A DNA stretch of 64,000 nt from Pomacea canaliculata (taxonomy: Eukaryota; Mollusca; Gastropoda; Architaenioglossa; Ampullariidae), in NCBI RefSeq assembly GCF_003073045.1, contig NC_037600.1, positions 14,465,188-14,529,187 of the forward strand, written 5' to 3'. Under the pieces are notes generated by a model that was given only the letters and a program-made list of their open reading frames with translations, was not told the DNA's origin and searched no databases. The first letter of the stretch is position 1, and every line of letters starts with the position of its first letter. Of the stretch, positions 59,144 through 64,000 are shown one piece after another. The translations under genes were made by a program, and so were the position numbers.

Positions 59144-61045
59144 CTGAAAAAAAACGAAGAAAGGAAAATGTAAGCAATATTTTTCACTATCCACAAAATC
59201 AGGATTAATCCCCTGAAATTATTTATAAGAATGAGCTTTGCATATGCTACGAACCTAGTGGTCTACTCGATCAGGCTGATGTGAATTCACAGGTCACAAT
59301 GAAAATTTAACACATTTCTGTAGTCCACATGTTCGTCTAGGTTCGTGTGCGTGAAGGATTGTTTTGTGAAGCGAAAGGAAGTCGTCAGTCTGACCGATTC
59401 CTCCGCCATACATGATCACGAGCGAGCTGATCCCATCACGTTTGCCCAACTGTTTCTACATAAGAATAAGACATCACGCGGAAAGAAAATATTGTATTAT
59501 GGAAATAGATGCAACGAGCTGGCCTTTACATCCGGGGTCTCAATCCTGATGGTTCCGTCATTCTCTAGCCCCAAAGTCTGCCCTCGATGTCCAGATAAAA
59601 AAAATCTGTGTCTAGAGTCAAAGGTTCCTTGCTGTCCTGCCCGTGCAATTAATTCAACAATTATCCAATGCAAATAGTGTGCTCAAGTCGAAGTCCCTGA
59701 GGGGAAAGATGTCGTCGATCGCTCCAATCGATCTGTGTTCTCTCCTTTTCTCTGTGTGTGAGAGAGAGAGAAAGAGAGAACGCGTGCGCGTGTGCGTGTC
59801 CGAGAGACAAAAAAGATGTTTATCTAATTGTGTGCGTGCGAACGTCTGGAAATACTCAAACCTCAGGAAGAATGCGTGCTATTTTTAGAAGTTTATTATC
59901 TAAAAGTCATGAGATTCGCATCTGTGACGACGTGACAGACTGTTTCAGGATGTACCTGCAGCAGGAAGGACAGGAGGAGATGACTTCTCCGGAAAAATCG
60001 CCCGGCAAGTCGTGCGCCGAGCAGAAGAATAACACTTGTAGCGAGCATAAACATTTTCTCAGAACATCACTTCATTGGTTTTTATTTTTGATTTTTTTTT
60101 TTTTAAATATCCACGAGCCGTTCTAACGCGAAACGACCGGCAATAAGATGGAGGCACTCACGTGATCACGCTTGTCTCCATGGAAGGAATAAAAGTTTCA
60201 AGTTAACAGTGGAGCGAATTCTTCTTCCAAACTCACAATTTTTATTCACGAAATGTGAGCAAGCCATCACAGATTGATGGGGTGGAGATGAGGGTAGTGA
60301 TGCAATTGTCGCACATAGACGACCAACACATTCTTCTCCATCACCAAATAATTCCCAAGTAACTGTCAAACACAAGACAGGAATAGGATTCTTTCATCAC
60401 ATTCTTCAATGATAGACAGACATACAGGCAAGCAGACAGGCAGGCAAACAGGCCAAAAAGGTCTCAGCTCTTAGTGTTTGATTTCCGACCAGTTAGGAAA
60501 ACAAACCAAACATAAGCCAAGCGAATGGATGTGTTCAAAGCACACATGAATGTAGAAGCAGCAGTTATACAATAAAACTTCCAGCGTGGCTGCTACTGGG
60601 GTCGATAGGGCAAGACCTCCTCACCGTGGACGAGCCATCATGTCCAGACACAAACCTTTCAAGACTTGAGAGCAGGAGCAATATTCCCATCAAAACTACT
60701 GCCCGGTGAACGATCCACCATTGACTGCTTCTAACAAAAGAATTCTTTGAAAATATCTTTGATGGGCAAATTTTAGAATTTTTCTAGTTCATAACTAAGC
60801 AATGGATGTAGAAATAAAACACAGGATGAAAATAAACACTACAATCACGGATAAAGCTCGGTATTATTATTGTTGTCAAGTCCAGATTATTTCCCTTTGA
60901 TCTTAATACCGTCCCCTTTCGAGGGGTAAATTGTTCATTGACTGCAATAAGAGGAAAATTTAAAGAGGTTAACAGAGAGACACACATTTTTGTCAGCTGT
61001 GAGAAAATAAAGAGGTTTGCTGACTTTTTCGATCTTTGTAAAAGG

Positions 61046-61111
<66 letters not shown>

Positions 61112-61112
61112 G

Positions 61113-61191
<79 letters not shown>
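61046..61191. repeat. (ATT)n microsatellite, about 145 bp
   Basis: Almost uninterrupted ATT units with one GTTGTT change near 61111. Confidence 0.97.
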
Positions 61192-62040
61192 GCTAAGGTA
61201 ATAAAGTTGTGTGTGTTAAGGGTAGGGCCGGGGTGATTGATCGACAAATGAAAATAAAAGAGATACCAATGAACGCAACAATGAATGCACTGATGAAGGA
61301 ACGAATGCGTGAGAGAAAGAATATTGTAGAGAGCGTGCAGACATATAAAGAAAAGAAGACCATTGACTTGTCAATGTGTCAGTGGGAATTGTGTTATCAA
61401 AAGTGATTTGGATGGTGGAGCTTTAACCGAGATTGGCGGTGACCGGATGCACAGGAAGCTGCACTCGCTGATTACATGAGAAGGAGAGAGAGAAATAGTT
61501 GACAAGCAATGTAAACAGACGATAAGAAGGAGCGAAATGGAGGAAGAACAAAACAGGCAAAGTACAACGAACAGGAGTTGTAATCCAAAATGAACCAATA
61601 CAGTTCGAGCTTTACAGAGTGTTTTAATACCTACAAGTAACATGGTGTCCAACTGACCTGATGTCAAAGTAAGAAACTGTTCCTCTTTCATCTGATCACA
61701 CATGGGAACGAGTGAAGAGAAGAATCGTCTCTATCCCTACTCGATTTTTTTCTGGTCTTTATGTACATTCTCTGGAGGTCACTGAGACTTTTTTTCGTTT
61801 TGTGTGTCTTTCAAACCTGACATTAACCCTTTTCCTTCTAAAAGCGGGATACGGGGTGGGAGAGAGAAAAAGCGAAAAAATGAGCTTTAGTGGAAGTTTG
61901 TTTTGTTCTTTCCCTTTATCAAAACACAATTAAATTACTTAAATGTCCATTAGGGTGGGAAAATCTTTCTAATTGGATAAATCTCAGTCCAGCATAATGT
62001 TTCTCTAAATCAGGGTAAATATTTCCTTTCAGTATACATC

Positions 62041-62200
62041 GATATGTGTAAACTGTGCAGGTCTCAATCAGAGCGACCGGAGTTCAAATCCCGCCTGGGA
62101 TAGGCTGGGTTTTTTTCTCTGCTTGCAGCACCTGCTTACAGAGCTGACTACTTGGTCGTGGTATACCCACAGTTGCTAGCTTCACATAAAACATCCATTA
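62041..62200 (+). mobile_element. tRNA-type SINE copy
   Basis: 'GACCGGAGTTCAAATCCCG' (B box) is followed by 'CACCTGCTTACAGAGCTGAC' and '...CAGTTGCTAGCTTCACATAAAAC', the same order of blocks as the copy at 54.6 kb. Confidence 0.55.
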
Positions 62201-64000
62201 TACTCACCTCGGCCAATGGCTCGCCCGCGCAAAATCCAGTTTCAGATCGATGTTGTTTGACTTTCCCCAGCTCTAGCGAACTGGACAAGTGCATTAGCAG
62301 GTAGTGGCCACATACAGAAATTCTGAAGAGGTTTAATAGCCCGAACAATGGACTAGAGAGGGGGTAGCTATAATAAACAGACTACGGGGAAGGGATGTAT
62401 TGACTGTAGTTTGATCTGCTCCAAAGACTGCCGCCATGTTCACAAGGGGCAATTATGACTCAACGCCCTCCACCGAGTACACCTGAGCTGCCACATCGTC
62501 GGTGAGCTTGCTTATAACCGTGACGAAGTTCATCAAATTCTACCAGCCTGGAAGATTTCAGAGGGTTAATGAGTCTTATTGAGGTTTTATGTATGGAAGG
62601 AGATTTGAAAATGTGAGCCGCTTTTTCCTTGGCCTGCTGGAGATGAGATTAGAGCGGGCGCCATTTTGATTCCAAAACGAGACTATGTAGGCACACACAC
62701 ACACACATTTACACCACTACTAACAAGAACACATTCAAACACAATACAATTCTTACTCCAACACAATCAGACAAATGTACATTCGCTTAAAGTTGTGTCT
62801 CAAAATATTCTTTGTGAATGGTAAAAAAGCTTTAATGTCGATCTTCTACCGTCCGGCAGAAAAGAATGGCGAAGGGAGGTGGGGACACCTATCAGGCCAG
62901 ATGAAAGCAATTAGTGGAGCATGACCACAAGAGTGGCCGGCACTGAACGTGTGATTCTCGACTCACCTGAGTCACCGTGAGTCGAACCATTTCATCCCAC
63001 CCTAAGAAAGGTTCGACTTTAACTATGTGCTGTACAGCAAGGGGGTTCATCAAGCCTCGCGATTTTCGGTTTTAAAACAATGTCTGTATGTCATGTATTG
63101 TCAATCTAAGAAAAAACAAAACAAAACAAAAAAAAAAAAGTCGCTTATATCTGACCTTTCACCAAATCGGTTGCTCCCGTAAGAACTGTTCTGCAAGTGG
63201 GGACAAAGGTTGTGGAAAGGGCTTCCTGTGTGTGTGTGTGTGAGTTCGCCTAAGCGGTCATAAAACTGTAACGGTCAAAAATGAAGGAGAAGTATACCCA
63301 GACATGCACACCCTAGAAGTGCTGCCTAGACGAAAGTTGTGGTTGGCTATTAAGTAGAACAAAAACCTCCTTAGTGATCGTTGGCATGAGTGCACACTGG
63401 CGTACCTGCCCGGCATCGCTCAGAAGATAGTTACAGAAGCATGCATGTCCTTTCAACAAAACTCCTTCCTCTACAACTTTTTACTAAGCAAACGGTGTCG
63501 ACCGATTTGTTATATGCACACGCACAACGCAAACGGACTTTTAAGATCGGTGTCTCACGCTAATCACTTGACCTGCTTCAGGATTTAAAGGTCGAGAAGA
63601 GTGCAAATTATTTTTTCTAATGCTTCTATAAAGCTCGGTGCACGGTACTACATTAATCCCCTTCCGTTCTCGCGATACACACCTGAAAACATCAGCATAA
63701 ACAGAAAGAGATCGACAACACAGGATTGTACGTGTATATGCATGTCTTTTACTCTGTGAAGGGAATTAGTGGACAAGCTGGGAACACAAGTTAATTAGGC
63801 ATTTTTGTACAAACGTGACGTCACGATTTTACATCTTTCTGTGCATGGTGATGTTTGTATGTATGTATCTCGAGACTAGAAACAGGGTATTTTCCCTGAT
63901 TTGGGGTAACTAGAATCTTGCACTAAGCTTTACCCAGTCGTTAGAAAAACGTTTTGACCTTAGTAGATCTTTAAGTGTAGAGAGTGTGGCTAGTCTACTG

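Larger units (their letters stand above)
59150..64000. other. Upstream flank or first intron of the decarboxylase gene
   Basis: No coding exon was recognised. The decarboxylase leader exon should lie here on the - strand. Candidate donors are GGCCGAG|GTGAGT (exon side at about 62209) and GACTCAG|GTGAGT (about 62973). The stretch contains a SINE, a long (ATT)n and AT-rich DNA. Confidence 0.4.

Noticed and set aside
59345..60126. Overlapping + strand frames of 110 and 122 codons upstream of the decarboxylase gene
   Set aside because: No recognisable motif, no convincing splice sites, partly low-complexity (GAGAGA); probably chance.

Overview
This window looks like animal nuclear DNA, most likely from a mollusc and probably a gastropod. 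It is AT-rich and dominated by introns, with GT-AG splice sites throughout, many microsatellites, SINEs and degraded non-LTR retrotransposons. Its genes encode secreted chitin-binding (peritrophin-A/CBM14) and von Willebrand A (VWA) proteins of the general kind found in molluscan extracellular matrices. No species can be named from the sequence alone.

The centre of the window (about 3.2-45.2 kb, all + strand) is a paralogue cluster. Three long genes share one 13-coding-exon structure with identical intron phases: A (3.86-12.29 kb), B (14.62-23.37 kb) and C (37.22-44.81 kb). Each encodes a signal peptide, a lysozyme/transglycosylase-like domain with a Glu-x3-8-Gly-Ile-Trp signature, a VWA domain with an altered MIDAS motif, a Cys-containing domain I do not recognise, an 8-residue linker encoded by a 24-nt microexon, and four CBM14 modules. 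A fourth, short gene D (28.57-29.81 kb) encodes only the signal peptide and the last two CBM14 modules. A and B are head-to-tail copies of an ~11 kb unit and carry complementary damage. A keeps the TATA promoter and leader exon but has a 2-nt frameshift and a 15-nt deletion. B has an intact 743-codon frame but has lost the leader exon and start site. C (774 codons) looks fully intact. A recurring promoter cassette precedes A, C and D. A partial one precedes B, and an orphan one stands ahead of D. The intended picture is a family of secreted, chitin-associated, possibly enzymatic proteins; their biological setting (shell or periostracum, gut lining, mucus, immunity) is not shown by the sequence.

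The right part holds a complete 12-coding-exon aromatic L-amino-acid/tyrosine decarboxylase gene on the - strand (52.27-59.14 kb; 480 codons). Its PLP lysine, PLP-stacking histidine, pyridine-binding aspartate and loop tyrosine fall exactly at residues 303, 192, 271 and 332. Between C and this gene lie a poorly supported - strand two-exon candidate (46.5-47.3 kb) and a possible + strand exon near 49.6-49.8 kb. 

Mobile DNA includes a LINE 3' end at the left edge, a LINE reverse-transcriptase fragment inside intron 5 of B, LINE endonuclease fossils in A and B, a mariner-type transposase remnant, a MITE family, a tRNA-type SINE family, a 1.7-kb element with short inverted ends, and a GC-rich insertion in intron 4 of C. 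A striking theme is the tandem amplification of 5' splice sites, seen in the decarboxylase gene and in the leader intron of gene C.
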